A DNA stretch of 64,000 nucleotides, taken from NCBI RefSeq assembly GCF_042242105.1, contig NC_092012.1, forward strand, positions 15,843,223 to 15,907,222, written 5' to 3'. This document shows positions 46,080 to 60,300 of this stretch, piece by piece. Within the stretch, counting starts at the first letter, position 1, and every line of letters begins with the position of its first letter. The translations under genes were made by a program, and so were the position numbers. The notes under the pieces are model-generated. The model had not been told where the DNA came from and did not search any database. It saw nothing but the letters and a program-made list of their open reading frames with translations. The stretch is from Pempheris klunzingeri (Eukaryota > Chordata > Actinopteri > Acropomatiformes > Pempheridae).

Positions 46080-49000
46080 GTCAGAGAGAAAAACTACAAA
46101 TACAGTAAATCATCGAGCTGTCAGGCGGGCTGGCAGATCACCATCTCTGAGCCACGTTTGGCTGCCAGTTATTTCCCAGATATGTGTCTTCATCAGCAGC
46201 CACAGACACGCGCCAAACACGATAACAAACACGGACAGCGGAGAACAGGGAGATACATCAATAAAATAAGAGTAAAAAAGAAAGAAAGATGGTGTTATGT
46301 TCAATGTTCTAAGTCATCTTTATCATTTGCCCATTCTCTCCACCAGCAGCTTTTATAAGGGCTAAATGGGGTTTAATGACGTTATTAATGCTTAACGGAT
46401 AAACCAAAAATTACTTTTGCCAGATTATGAAAATCCTTTGGCTGGAATGTATATATATGTATTTCAGTAATAATGCAGGTGTAAATCTTGGTAATCCATA
46501 CACACAAATCTTTGTAGTGATAAGTTAAAGAAAAAACTAGTGTTACTACTTGAGATGCATAAAAAAAAAAAAAAAAGAAATCAATCAAATGATTACAGGG
46601 ACCTTTTCTAAAGGTCAAACAAGGCACCATGTCCTGGTTTTCATTCTAAAATAAAGTACAACACTACAGTCACACAACAAAGCAATCAGATCCTGGTGAT
46701 CTCAATCTTACGGATCAGTTATCCAAACATAAACCCAGTCAGATGTAGGAAACGAGAGAGAGAGATAACATCATAATTTTACAGATCATACATAAAGCCT
46801 GTAGCATTTGTGTGGCATCGCAGCTCATTGTAACTTGATTTAGACTTAACTTAGGTTTTGTAGTTTTTCTGGAGAAAAAACCATGAACACTTACACCCTG
46901 TTTTTAAAACTGACTGGTACCATCTTCTTAGTTTGAGTCAAAATGTATCTTTTTAGGGAGAAGGTGGTATTAAAGCTTTTTATATCCCCCACATCTCTTT
47001 CATTTGAACCTCCATCACATTAAAGTTAAGGTTATCATTAAATACAGCATTTAAAGACACACACACATGTAACACATAATTATAGGACAGGTGTTAGAGA
47101 GGATAAAGGAAGGAAAGGATCCGGCACAGATGAACGGGGATCTCCTGCTTTCAAAACATCACGTGTGACTGTCGTATCTCCTTACTGACCCTGCAGAGGG
47201 CTTGCTGTGTTGTGACCCAAATAGTTCACATTTTATTCCATCATGAGCTTGATTTCTGTCTGAAATATCTCAGATATTTACAAGAACACAGCCACTTAGA
47301 AGGAATGCCGGCAAGCTAAACCCTCAGACAGACTTTCTTCCCACAAGGCCTCTGCCAGTTTGGGTGTTTAACAGGAAGTCTGGCCCATCATGCATCTGCT
47401 TTCTTTCTTAAATGTCCTGCAGTGATGCTGCGATCTGGAGTGAGATGTTCACGGGAAACTTTGCCTTCAGTCCTCTTTGGCGGACAACTCATCCTTTGTG
47501 CGGTGTAGTTTTTGGGACATCTGACAATTCTTCATTTAAGCAGATTCTTTTTTTTTATTATATGGGATTGCAATGTACCAATCCAGAGATTCTATAAATG
47601 GTGACATTTTGATCTAGGAAATGGTATTTAGAACAATGCAGATGTCAAATATAGACCAGGGGTATTTTCTTCCAACATGAGAATATTATTATGCATGTGT
47701 GTTTTCTCTGCATCAATTAGAATTGACGTGGAGCCATTATCCTCAGTGATAAGTTTATTCGTTTTTGAATTGGCTGCTGGTACGGTCACAAATCGATTAT
47801 CCAAGCATAAACCCATCCAGATGCTGGAAATAAGATTACACCATATTACATCTTATTTACACATTTGATCTTTACACAAAGTTCTTGTGTTGACGCTGAT
47901 ATGATGCTTACATGGAACATGAAAAACTTTGTTATTCATCTTTTTTTTTTTTTTGGATGATCATAGCATGATCCAGGTTTTTGATCCTCTGAACGATTAT
48001 TTCTCAGCCACTTGTCCAGGAGTCGAGGATGAACACAGTTTGGTTTCTGGCTCTCTGAACTCGGCTGCATTCACCTGGAAGCTGGATTTAGATTCTTTAT
48101 CTCATCACTGGTGATAGAAAACAGTGACAATACAACTCTGCATGACTGAAGTTAGACTGTCCCTTATTCAGTTTCAATGTGTTGACCATCTTAACATCAT
48201 TTACCATAGTTTATTTTTTTAAATTAACTACCAAGTAACTTAAGTCGACAACACACCTGCACATATGCACATCAGAGACCTGGATGAGCCACATTATCCT
48301 GGTTTCAATCAGAGCCTTCCAGCTGGCGTGTGTGTATCCACATTGCTGAAACCAAAATAAGATGTTCACATGTTAAACAAATCACCGTGATCATTTGGGA
48401 GCTGTCAAAAGCATTGATAATTTCCCACGGCACTGCTTAAAGTCGCAGCTTTATCAATAACACATTTCTAATTTTAAGTTCCGTGAGTTTAACTTTCAAA
48501 AAGCACTTTCCAAAAGAATTTCTGTATTTTTGATGAGTTGCTATGATTTTTTTTTTTTTAAATTGTTCCCCCTCTAACACATCCCTTGTTTTTTATTATT
48601 TGTGACTGAAGCAAGCCCATCATTAAATACCGATCACTTATGCTCTGGAAACTACCATTCTGTGAAAACAGGTATTCCAAAAGACACATTCTGGCATTCA
48701 TTCCTCTTGATGTCTTCTGACACACTGTAAATCAGAACAATGAGTACATCTCTCACCATTTTGTGCTTCTTTGAGATTATGATTTCTTGTCAACACATCA
48801 ATGTGCATTTCCCACTCCTGAGCTGTCCCTTCTGACAAACATTACTAATCAAGTAACTCACTGTGGCATGATGACTGTATTCAGATGTCCAGGGGACAGA
48901 AGGGGGGGGGGGTTCTTCTCAGGAGTGTAGGAGTGTTGTTCATTACTGAGCTGAATCAAAACAGCAGGCGTGATTCATACCAGGCCAAATGAAAACTCAC

Positions 49001-51270
49001 AACTCTGCGTTAGTTGAAGACAAAATAAGAATTACACAACTCAGACATCATTTTCTTGTCTACTCTTTGACATTCTTTGACATTATATAATCTTGACCCG
49101 AGTTTTTCTTTTTGTGAAGTTCAAAGGGAACCACCATCCACTACACACACACACACTGCTCTCCATGCACAAAACTGAGAGCTGGTTTATTTGGACAGGG
49201 GCTTGTGGAGGTCCTTGAAACTCTGGTTGCCATAATGTTTACTTTCCTTAGAAACTGCAGAGTGTTTGTGGATCTCTAAACAAGACATATGAAAATGAGA
49301 TGCAGAGGGGGAAAAAGTGGGGGAGGCCGAATGAAGAGACCATATGGTGTACGGGGCTGATTATAAAAACAAACCAGCGGGTGGATATAATGGACCAGGA
49401 AATGCAAGAAAAATCACCCCTATGAGGATAAGGAGGTGATGGAAGGCCAGATTAGTCATGTGCAGGGAGGAGAGTGGCGTATAGAGAACCGTGCATGCAC
49501 TGTAGCTTTCGTAGTTTGTATCATCTTGAATGGAGAACTGACATGCCGAGCATTCCAGCTTCAAGGCCACAAGTTTCACCAAGAAGTCATGACAGCTGTA
49601 ACTGCCCTGAGTAGATGGAAAGTGTCAGTGAAAAATAAAATATCTCAGTCAAGGATCTAAGAGAGGAAAGAATGTCAATCCTCCAAAAGACGTTCCCTCA
49701 TTTCGTGTTTTGATGGCAGTGGAGACACTGTCCAACAAGTCTGGTGACTGCACATTATATGATTCACATCATTTTTATCCCCTTAACACAGTGCTTACTA
49801 ACTTTTTAGGCTTGCAAATGTTTAAGATAAAGTAATATCTTCCTGTGATCCCTTAGTTTGGACAGGAGTTATGAGCAGTTCCACCAATGAGTGCTTTTTC
49901 CTTCGCACATTGTTTCATTTAAAGAATATGTACAAGCCTCACGATGATAACATATTCAGGATGTCACCAGAAGAAGAAGCAAAAATAAATATAAAGTTAG
50001 AGAGAAATAACAATATTTCAAGTAGTCATATCAATATGATCATCTTGTGAGCCCTCAGATTTATCTTGGAACACCATTTTGGGAGTCCTGACCCCCAGGG
50101 CCCAGATTAGATACCAGAACACTAAAATTGAACAACTTTAACATGATCGTTTTGAAATCTGCGCCTATGAACTGGCCCTGCCACTCCACTCTCCCAATAC
50201 AGAGTTGCGGTGGTCGCTGCTTGGTTACGTACAGGATCTAATCGCTGCCTCCTGTCTACTAAAACACGACTCAACAGGGGAAACACAGTCATGAGTTGGT
50301 TGTGGAGCAGATAGACGTCCAGATGTGACAAGGCACCGTTGCTCTCATCTAAAGCTGCTGTTTGTGGTTCAACTTTGTTGCCCAAACAGAATACTCAATT
50401 TTGGGTTGTTGCCCATAAGTATTTAGATGCTTGGCACTTTCATTACCTAAATGGCACAATAACAGGCTCATATTACAGAAAAGTAACATGTAGTACTTGT
50501 CCCTTTCTGATGCTCCTTGCTGCGGCTCCAGTGGATGCTGCAATGCTATGGCCATTAAAATTACTAGCTTGTGTTGAAAAATATATGTCCTACAGATTTT
50601 CAACAAACCACTCGAAGCCTTAAAAACGCCCGTGGAGAGCAGGCAAACGTACATACATACACCATCGTCCCTAAAGCATGGCCGAAGGAATCGCTTGTGA
50701 GTATAGGTGGTCTATCAGTGGGTGTTCAAACATGTAATTTGCCCTTCAGACTGCAGGCCTGTAAAAAGGAGGGGAAAAAAAGCTCTTGTACTTGCCTTCT
50801 GACATTAACAAGGAAAATACTGCACTTGATTGTAAGTTTGAGAGCAAAGCCGAGCTATAGTAAGGAAGGAATAAATAGTAAGGAATACTAAAGGGCAGAA
50901 AAACCTTACATGGCAAATTTTTCAATGATGGGTCTGCTTCCCATTAAAGCAAACAGAGGCGAGCTCAGCTTTGGCCCTAAAGAGAGCAGTGTGGGCAGTG
51001 AGGCATCCAGCTAGACCACAGGAGGGGGAGATATGACATACTACAAATACTACACATAGTATACGTTGACATACAGGAACAAGAGACCAATTAGCAGCGT
51101 GTGGTACACCAAGACTCCGTGGATCATTTTGTTGTTTTGGTTTATTGTGCACATTGTTCTGTAGGCCAGTCCAGAGTGTAGCGACTGCAGATGTTTTCAG
51201 GATTTGCTGCATTATAAGAAAGCCAAGTAGTCCTCTGACTACACTTCATTAGCAAACTGCTTTTTGCACA
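46080..51270. other. Intergenic region between crispld2 and usp10, no gene recognised
   Basis: Only short frames, homopolymer runs (A near 46560, T near 47940, G near 48901) and a small local duplicate (46715-46750 and 47790-47825) are present. No conserved exon was found. Confidence 0.5.
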
Positions 51271-52367
51271 ATCCTTTATTTGAACAATTAACAAAATAGA
51301 ATGCTGGAGGCTTGAAATTAAAAGACAGTATAGATTTTGTTGTTTTTTTTAGGTCAATATCCCAACAATTCCCAGCAGACAATAGTGTTAGGAGCACTTA
51401 CTGAAAAGAGACATTATTGAAGCATTTCACCAGCACATTTCCTGACCAGCCATGAGAGACTGAGATAAAACTATACAGCAGAAAGCTCAAGGTGTCTGTT
51501 CAAAGTCCCAACTCTCAAACTTTCATCAAAAGGGGGAAAGAAAATATGCAAATGAACAATGTCACAATTTGTGCAGAAATGACTACAAAGCCAGCAGCAC
51601 AACTGAACTGTTATTAAAGTTACAAACTGCATGCCTCAGTTTCTGGTGTGGAATGAGTTGTGGACTGTGACGAGACATCGGATGGAAAAGGCAAAATAAA
51701 GTTTGTATATATTATATACTGAAGGAAAGGCAGGAGGCCTTATTTAATGTTGTCCTTTGGTTTACCTGGGAAAGGTGTCTGACTCTGAAACCCACTAGAA
51801 AAAGTCAATTGACACTGTGCACCACGTAATGATGTTATATCATAAAGAAGCTAAAAAATGATTTAAACCTAGTGTGAAATGGTGTCATTTTGGTAAAAGT
51901 TTCACTTAAATTCCATTTTCAAATTAAAAGACTGAAGCTAATCAGTTTCTGAGAACTTGCAATCAGATACTGTAAGAGACATCTTCAATTACATGTTTGC
52001 GCAGCTATTATAATACAGAAAAATGTTGTTACACTGCACCATCTCTTTGATGTGAATCAGGAAAATGTGGGATAACCAACTTTTCACCTGTGTACCTTAT
52101 TTAAATTGATGGGCAACTATGTGTGAGGATGTGAAGTCCGTATGAGACAAAAAGAAGGATTTTATGGATAAAAGTACAAAAGCTAAATCGCACAGAAATA
52201 CTTGAGCTGATTACGTCTTGTATGCAAGTCAGTGTTAATACTGAGATTCTGACAATAGTGTTTGGAATGAAATGGGACTTGAGCAAAAATAAAAAATAAA
52301 AACACAATTGGGAAAAAAACATAGTGACAAAAATGGAAATAAATATCAAGCAAAGAACTAGTTCAAT

Positions 52368-54172
52368 TTTATTCATTGTTGTGCTTCAGCCTGTGTAGTT
52401 TCTTTTCAAACACCAATTCAAATGCAAGCATATTTTTCTGAAAGGAGCGAGAGCATGGGGACATCCAATAAATGATCAATGACACAAAAAAAAAAAAAAA
52501 AAAAAAAACTAACATCGTTTAGTAACTCAAACAAAAAAAAAATCATCACAATCAATGAATGATCCAAAAATCAATATTTTCAACAAAATCAAACACTCTC
52601 CTTTTGTGCACATGTCCGGGGTCTTGATGCAGAGATTAGCACAGATGTAGTCCCACTTTCCCGCGGCACTCAGTTTCCCTCGACTAGGAGGAAATGCTGA
52701 GCCACAAAAGAGTAAATACACAGGTGTCAGGTACATTCCCCTAACTTTTCACAGACATTAGACTTGCTGTTGGCGCCTGATCAGGGTTAGACTTGTACAC
52801 TGAGTGATAAAACATCACACATTGAACCTAAGGCAGCCCCCGCTTTCTGCTGAGTTGGGGGTTATGAGGGGTGGTGTGGCTCAAAACTACACTGATAAGC
52901 CACCTATACACAGGTGGAACCTTTAGACAAGTAAAGACAAAAAAGATGAGTGGATAGAGAAGGAAATGTACAAAGTAAACAAGGGCAGGTTTTGCAGTGG
53001 AATCTGTCTTGATTGGTTGTCATCTCTCCAGTGCAAGAACTGAGTCTAAAAACTAGCGCAGTCCTTTAGGACCCAAACAAGTTTTCAGTCAGCTAGGTTT
53101 TATATTTTTATAGTTTTTTTTTTTTACATTTTAATCTAAATATTTGCAAAATATGCATTTGCCTGTCATATTGTAATCAATCAGTTTATACTTTGTGCAC
53201 AGAAGCTTATTTGTTATTAAATTCTAAAGCGCATTAATATTTTTTTTAGATAGTCTCTCTAAATCTAAACCCAGACACCATAACAAGGATCTCTCAAAAC
53301 AAGGAAGCTGTTCAGTTCCCATTCGATGTACCACCCATCTCATTTTCCCTGTTTTTGATGGCTCAAGTTGTACCTAGATTTAAAAGCATCATAAAAGTGA
53401 AGAAATGGAGGAGGAGGAGTTGTTGGTGTTGGTGGCAGAGGAGACAACGATCTGGCCTTGGGAGGAGAGACTCATGATAATGCTGGTGCTGGGCCTTTAC
53501 AATGCACTAGGGCAAATTCAAATAGGCTTTTTAAACTGCTGCAAATTCATTAGGCCAACAGTTCTCCCTTACTAAAAGGCAAACACTGATATTTCTGGGT
53601 CATTTCCTTAAAAAGGTCATTCAAACATGAGAAATTGCCCCAGCGGTCCACTTGCAGCCTGTGGTAGATAGTTCTTCCTGTGTGCGAGTCCACTGTTTGC
53701 CGTCTGAACTGAGCTGTGGGCTCAGCCACAGGTGAGTCTTAGGTCCTAACCTGTAACCCGACCCCACCTCCATCTTTTCAACCGTCCTTCCTTGTTGCTT
53801 TAAAAGTAGAACAAAAAAGGACAAAAAAAAAAACAAACAGCAGTGGTGCACAGAGAAGAGAGAGCAGTCACAGGGAAATCTTTGTGAATGCAGCTTGTTT
53901 CTCTTCTTCCAAAACGAAAAAAGAGACAAGGAAAAAAGTGTTTGAAAAGCTGGTTCTCAGGAAAGCGGGGACAGGAGGGAAGAAGAGGAAAATCTTGCAA
54001 GAGAACAAGTTGGGCAGTGTTCCTGTTCATTAGTTTGGTGTGTGTTTTGTGTCATGTGTAGATGTACTGTACTGTCAAGTGCGTTTTGAGCACGCATATG
54101 TTTTGTGTGTGTTTGTGAGTATATGCGGGTATTCTTGTGTGTGAGTGTGTTGGGATGTGTGTGCGTGTGTGT
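52368..54172 (-). other. Probable 3' UTR of usp10
   Basis: The region lies downstream of the usp10 stop. Minus-strand AATAAA at 52368-52373 is 1.8 kb past the stop, and another is at 51275-51280. An ATTAAA variant lies near 53130. The exact end is unknown. An unassigned open frame lies at 52527-52736. Confidence 0.35.
52486..52508. repeat. Poly-A tract
   Basis: Twenty-three A in the region downstream of usp10. Confidence 0.9.
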
Positions 54173-54360
54173 CTACAGCAGGTCGACGCGGCGGTAGTAC
54201 AGCAGGTAGGCGGTGCGCTCTGCAGTCTGCTTCACCACCTGATACTGGTTGATGACTTTCACTGTCTGGTCGTCAATGCGCAGCCAGCCGTTAAGACCAA
54301 TGTGGAAGACATCCGTGGTGTAATGGCCGCCTGTCGCGCTGTTCCCATGGTGATAGACAA
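54173..54360 (-). CDS. usp10: usp10 last coding exon (His box, C-terminus)
   Basis: Encodes [19 protein letters not shown], then [17 protein letters not shown], and ends YYRRVDLL and TAG at 54173-54175. Confidence 0.95.
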
Positions 54361-57300
54361 CTGGTTAAGATGAGACGGGGGAAAAGCAGATATTAAAGAT
54401 ATGTGGGATATTCTATTTGAAAGTTATTACCCTTCATTGACCTCAAAGCAGGGCAAGCAAGCAGTTTAGCCTCAAGTTGACCCACAATGCCATGCAATAT
54501 AGCTAAAATAAAACATACAAACAATAAAGTCACTTACAAAACATTTTAGCCTACAAAGTATGGGTTGATTATTTACATATGGTTTTGACTTTGAAAACAA
54601 AGACTTATTCCAAAAAGGTTACAAAAATGTTCCCAAAGTACTTCCTGATGTCAAATGACAGGTCCACTGTCAGCCAGATGTATTTCAGTTCAACAAAGAC
54701 AAGGACAGCCTTTCATTAAAGTACCCCTGGCAGCATTGTTACTTTAAACAGTCATATCATGGTGAATTAACACTTCCCAGAGTGACAATGTGTTACAAAA
54801 GCAACAAAATTATAGCCCCTTGCAGCAGATTTAATGATGCAATGAAGTACTTAAACAACAAAACACAAGTGTACCTGCGAAGAGCCTGTAAGTTCTTTGG
54901 CCTTTCACAACTTTGCCCCGCACTCCAGAGGACAAGAGATCTGAAAGAAAACCATGGTTAGGGAGAGAAGTTCCAACGTGTTGCTTTAATCATCATTAAA
55001 TGCAGAATGTTCCACCATATTCTGCTGCTGGCCTGAGAACTGCAGTGTAAATCTTATGAGTTCATTGTTTTCAGTTTGCACTTTTTTTTTTGTTTTTGAC
55101 ATATGAGAATGAAATATGTTGAAAAACTGTAGCTACCACGTAGCTTCAAGCATATTTTGTGAAACATTTGAATTTTATAAATTAATTAAAATCTTCTCAG
55201 TGTAACGTAGATCCCCATATACAGTCGGGCTCAGAAAAAAATATTTCATTTATAAATCACTTGCAAAATGGTGAAATAACCGCTGGGGTTTACAATTTTC
55301 ACTGCAACGTTGTTATCCTGATCCTTTCTGAAGCGAACCTGTCCAAGGACATCTTCAGCTTGTCACGCTGAGCAGATCAATCCCCCACAGAAAGACAAAC
55401 CACTGTCTTTTTGAAAAACAAAAAGATCCGTCTTTCTTTGGGGAACCATCTTTTTCAGATAGTAACACTTTGAATTAATTTGGCCAACTCATGGAATTAA
55501 TCACCTACAGCTACAATTGAGAAGCCTGTTGATGTGTATTGTAATGTGTGCAACAAGTGTCCATGAGTCAGGTTAAAAGGCCTGACGTCCTCAGGAGAGT
55601 GTGGGTCCATACCTTTGCTGATTTCCAGGTCGACGGGGTAATCAATGTTCTTTGTCAGTTTCTGGCAGCCTCCAGTCTTCTCAAACACAAACCTCTTGAG
55701 ATGGAGCACCAGGACAGGGGGCAGCTCTTCCAGAGTCACCCTCCGACTGATCTCGATCTGAAAAGGAGGACATGTAGTCAGAGAATGTCCTGTGACAATA
55801 ATAATTTAACCAAGAGTTTATGTGTACTTAAGATTACCCAATAAACCTTCTAAACAAAACAGGAAAGAAAATAAACCAAGCAGAGAACAAGAGGTACCAA
55901 TCTGCTGGAAATCCAAGAGCTTGCTGAGCCCAAAATCAAAGCAGTGAGACTCATGAATCATTATGTTCTGGGGCTCTTAAAAGTACAAAAGACAAGAGCC
56001 AGGCAGTAGAGCGCACTTAACGGTCTCTAAAACGACAAAGACCAAATTGATAGTTTTATCTGTTACAAAAAAATACCATTATACAGCTGTAGAGCAGATG
56101 TTCCCTGCACCGTCACCGAAAACTTTTTCAGACAAGTATTTTCTTAAGTTGTTGGGAGATCTTTACATAAATAATCACTCCAAAACATATTCAAATGCCA
56201 CAACAGTGAATATAATAACACTGAAAATTCAGACCACAAAAATAAATAATTGGAGCTTTTTATTGCTCCAACTTCCTTTTGATTTGATAACACACGAGAC
56301 ACTGATCTCGACTAAAACACCCTGAAAGTCTCCTTTATTCATACCTCCTGCTTGGTTTTCGAAGTGTAGCCCTGGACTGACTCGCGTGCCACCAAGGTTT
56401 CTAGAGCTTCCTGGACAGTGCGGATCTTCTCTGACTGGATGTCCAGCTGCAGGGTAAAGAAAGGCTGCAGAGTGGCCGACTCTTTAGAGTTTTGTTGATA
56501 CACCACCGATCTGGCAAAGAAGCACAACACCAGGTCAGATAATAGAAGATACAAAACAAACCCAGTAAGACATTAAGGATCCTGGATGGCAGGTTATTAT
56601 ATTACTTTTTTTCATAACTTGAATTGCTGTGTATAAGCAACATTTGCTAAAGACATTGGATTTTCCTATCTTTACTTTGTATAAATTAAGAGAACGCCAA
56701 AAAGTAGTACTTTGTAAACTGTTTTAATATAATCTCATCTAGATTGAACAGTCAAAACTGGAATGATCAAATAACTGAACCGTTATTAATCATTCCAAGC
56801 ATTTCCTGATTGCAACATCTGGTCCGTAAGCTTTGAAAGGAAAAAACATAATATCCCGGCTACTTGTGATGGTCGAATGCTCTTCTACAAGACTTTAATT
56901 GTGAAAAACAATTTTCAAATTGCAACACTGATTCATGAACCCATCACTCCAACTTGTGCCTAAAAAAAGTCCATGGGTTATTCCCAAGCTCAGTGGGCAA
57001 ACACGCTACTCTTTCTGTAAACGTATACTCCCGTATTCCATTTCTCTCTGGTCGCAACCATTTCTGAGAAAATAATCCTTTATGACGCTGTGCAACCAGT
57101 GTGGACCAGGACTGTGCCAGACCAGAACCTCACAGAACATATTATTTAGGAAGGCTACACCCGCACAGGTTCTTAACTTTCCAATTTGTCTGAAAATTAA
57201 AACCTTTGTTTGTGAATGTGTGCCCCATGTCTTGCTGTCGAGACTCCTGACCACAATCTGCCCGCAGTGGCTGTTCTGAAGGACTGACAAAAGCTGGAGA

Positions 57301-60300
57301 TGGCTAGAGGCAGACGGCTTTGTGATGCCACCATGAACAGGGATCAGAAACTGTACGTCAGTAGCTGCGTAACATAGCAAATGAAGATGACGTGTATTTC
57401 CCAAGGACGGTGTATTAACTGGGAACAGTAGCCATAACCAACAAGAGGATAAATCAAGCATTTCATTCACCAGCCCTCAGAATTCCTTCCTAAACACAGG
57501 TCTCGTTATTTTCACTTCACATAAAAATGTATTTCTGAACACATCTTTATTCAGCGATCTGTCAACGTACCTGATGTGCCCACCAAATATGTCAGTGATG
57601 GGTGTGCGGACAAAGTCAGCTTGGCGAGTGATGGAAGTCTTGTTTCTGGGGCCAACTTGCTCCCACTCGTCTTCGCTACCTTCTTCCTCCTTATCAGCAA
57701 CATCTTCCTCCACTCCAGGCTGGGACTCTGGCCCGTTGGGCGTAGGAGTTTCTGCTCAAAAACACAAGAAGGAAAAAAAACTTTAGAGGTCGAACAGCCA
57801 AAGCACTTCAAACAGCGTTGAAGTAAGTAAAATAAATCCCATGTCAGTCTACAAGTTGCTGGAAATTTAGACAGCCCCGAACAACAATGAAACCCTATGT
57901 CAGTATGAAAGTATGCACGCACAAAATCAGTCATTTAAACTGCGATATTGATGATTATAGCAGATCATTCCTGAATCACAAGAAGTACAATTTCATTTTG
58001 ACAAAACAAATGTTCTTTCTTCTATTCCTGCCACTTGTGACAACAGCACAAGAGACCGTCTGAATAAGAGCAAAGACTTGCTGTACCACGCCTAGGAAGG
58101 GAGACTGCCACTCAAAAACACAGCTCCCATGGTAACGTGGACATAGTTTTACATGGCTGGTGTGCACGTGTGTGTGTGTAACACAATGCATTAGAACAAT
58201 CAACAATCAGAAACCCATCACTGGGGCCACTTACACTGAAACCAAAATGGTCTTAAATAAACGCATTTCAATATCACTTACACTGATGCACTGTCCTCAT
58301 GAGGATACAGGTTTCATGTGAAACTTACTAAATATTCATAAAAGCTCAAATTTTAATTTGTGTGGGGGAGTGCATATTCATTGAAGTTTGAAAGACTCTC
58401 CGCTGTTAACAAATGTAATATTTGTCTGGTCACAACGGCTCAGCTACGAAATCCAACAACAGATAGCACAAAAATGTCTAACTAAACAATACTTTAATAT
58501 AATACTATTTTAGTGTGTTTTGATTTAGTAGGGAGCACTGGAATTCATCTTTAACGTAAATACAGAAGAGTAATGGTACGCAAAAGATGAATTCAATTAA
58601 ATGATATCTGTAATAGCCTAATCTGCCCTGTGATATGGTTTTGATATGGTAGTGGTAAAAGGTGCTTACTCTCTTCCTGAGGCGAGATTAGTTTTTTCAA
58701 TGCCAGCATCTCCTCATGCAATCCGTTAAGAGTGAAGCCAAGATACTCCTCTGCATCCTCTTGTCGACCCTGCAAGTGGAGCACCAGGACATCGGCACCA
58801 ATTAAAAGACTCAACCAGGAATGCTCACTGTCTAATAAAACACTAACATGCACGCACGAAAGTGCATTCACAGTCATTCATTAACGTCGGAAAAGGAAAC
58901 AGACAAGCAAACGTCAGACAAGGAAACACAGAATGTCTGAGTAATTTCGTTCATTAAAACTGAATGAGAAATGACTCAGCATGTATAGCATGCACAAATG
59001 CCTTTATTCGAGTGAGTTGTCAAATTCTAAGTAAGAAACATAAAAAACAAGAACATTCCCTCCAAGCAGTCCGTGTACCAGGGGAGGTGCATTCAAAGAG
59101 TGTGGTCATTAAAATACAGCTCACCTTCTCAGAGAGACTTGACTTGATGAGAGTGAGGAGTCTATAAATGTATGTCGGTTCAAAAGGTACACCAGGCCGA
59201 ATGTCTTTCATGACCTTATCACCAACAGCTGTGGACACAGTTACAAACCATACAAGATCTGAATGATGCTGAAAGAAAATGATGCAAAAGGTGTTTGGAT
59301 GTGCTGTCTAACATTTTACCTTGCTGTTTGGCTTTAGATGGCACAGGCATGTTGTTGAACTCATTCACCAGCCTTACACTGTCGCAAGCAAACAAACAAA
59401 CAAACAAACAGCAGTGATGTCTCTGAGCAAAGCACGTTTTGGGAATATGATATCAGCTTAGAAGAAAAGCTACTTACAAGTTGTCTATCATGGGCGTGGA
59501 GGTACATGGTCTCTGCGTTTCATTATGCAGAGGAATGGATTTCATCAGGTGATACATGGGAGGGCATGCAATCAGGGCCTGTAGGGTCTGAGAGTTCAGA
59601 GTTAGGGAGCTAAACAGTGCGTAGGAAAAGTTATATGATGAGCTGCTTTAATGTTTCCGAGTTAGCAGAGGATGGGTAAATTCTAAACGAACTGTACTCC
59701 TGGTTTCACTTTTTATGCAATCTACAGATGAGGGAAATTTTTTTCATTAGTCTCCACAAAATACCAACAAAAAAAAAGTGATCAGTGATGTGTTTTGAGC
59801 TTTCTTTCAAAAAAGGAAAATGGCATTTTCCAGGCTTTCAAGGAAATTTCCAGTGAGCTGGAAGTCATTCCTCAGCAAACATCAGCCAAAGACAAACATC
59901 TACATTATATCATGACATTGTGACCTTTGTGCCTGATTTACAGTATTTGTCCATTCTGAGCACAAATAGCCCCAATATAATAACTATTTACACTACCTAT
60001 AGGAAAACATGTACATATATAAACAGAGTTGAAAAGTTAAAAAAAAGTTGCCAAGTGAAAGGATACAGCGTTGATATAGCACCAGTTTCCCTTGTTGATC
60101 AGTCCTCTCGGCTGCAAAGACACTGGTTTATGTATCAACTTCACATTCTCAATAAGTTCTGGGGATTCAAACAAACAGAGTGTTCTTAATCAGGAAGCCC
60201 CGTACAATTGCAACAAACAATGAAAACCAATGTCAGGCCGTACTTTCAGTCACTACCACTGTGACATAGTGGGCAATGTTATAGCAAATCACAAATAGTA

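Noticed and set aside
50122..50891. Cluster of overlapping 87-106 residue frames on both strands
   Set aside because: I looked for a transposase or host exon but found no recognisable motif or splice structure.
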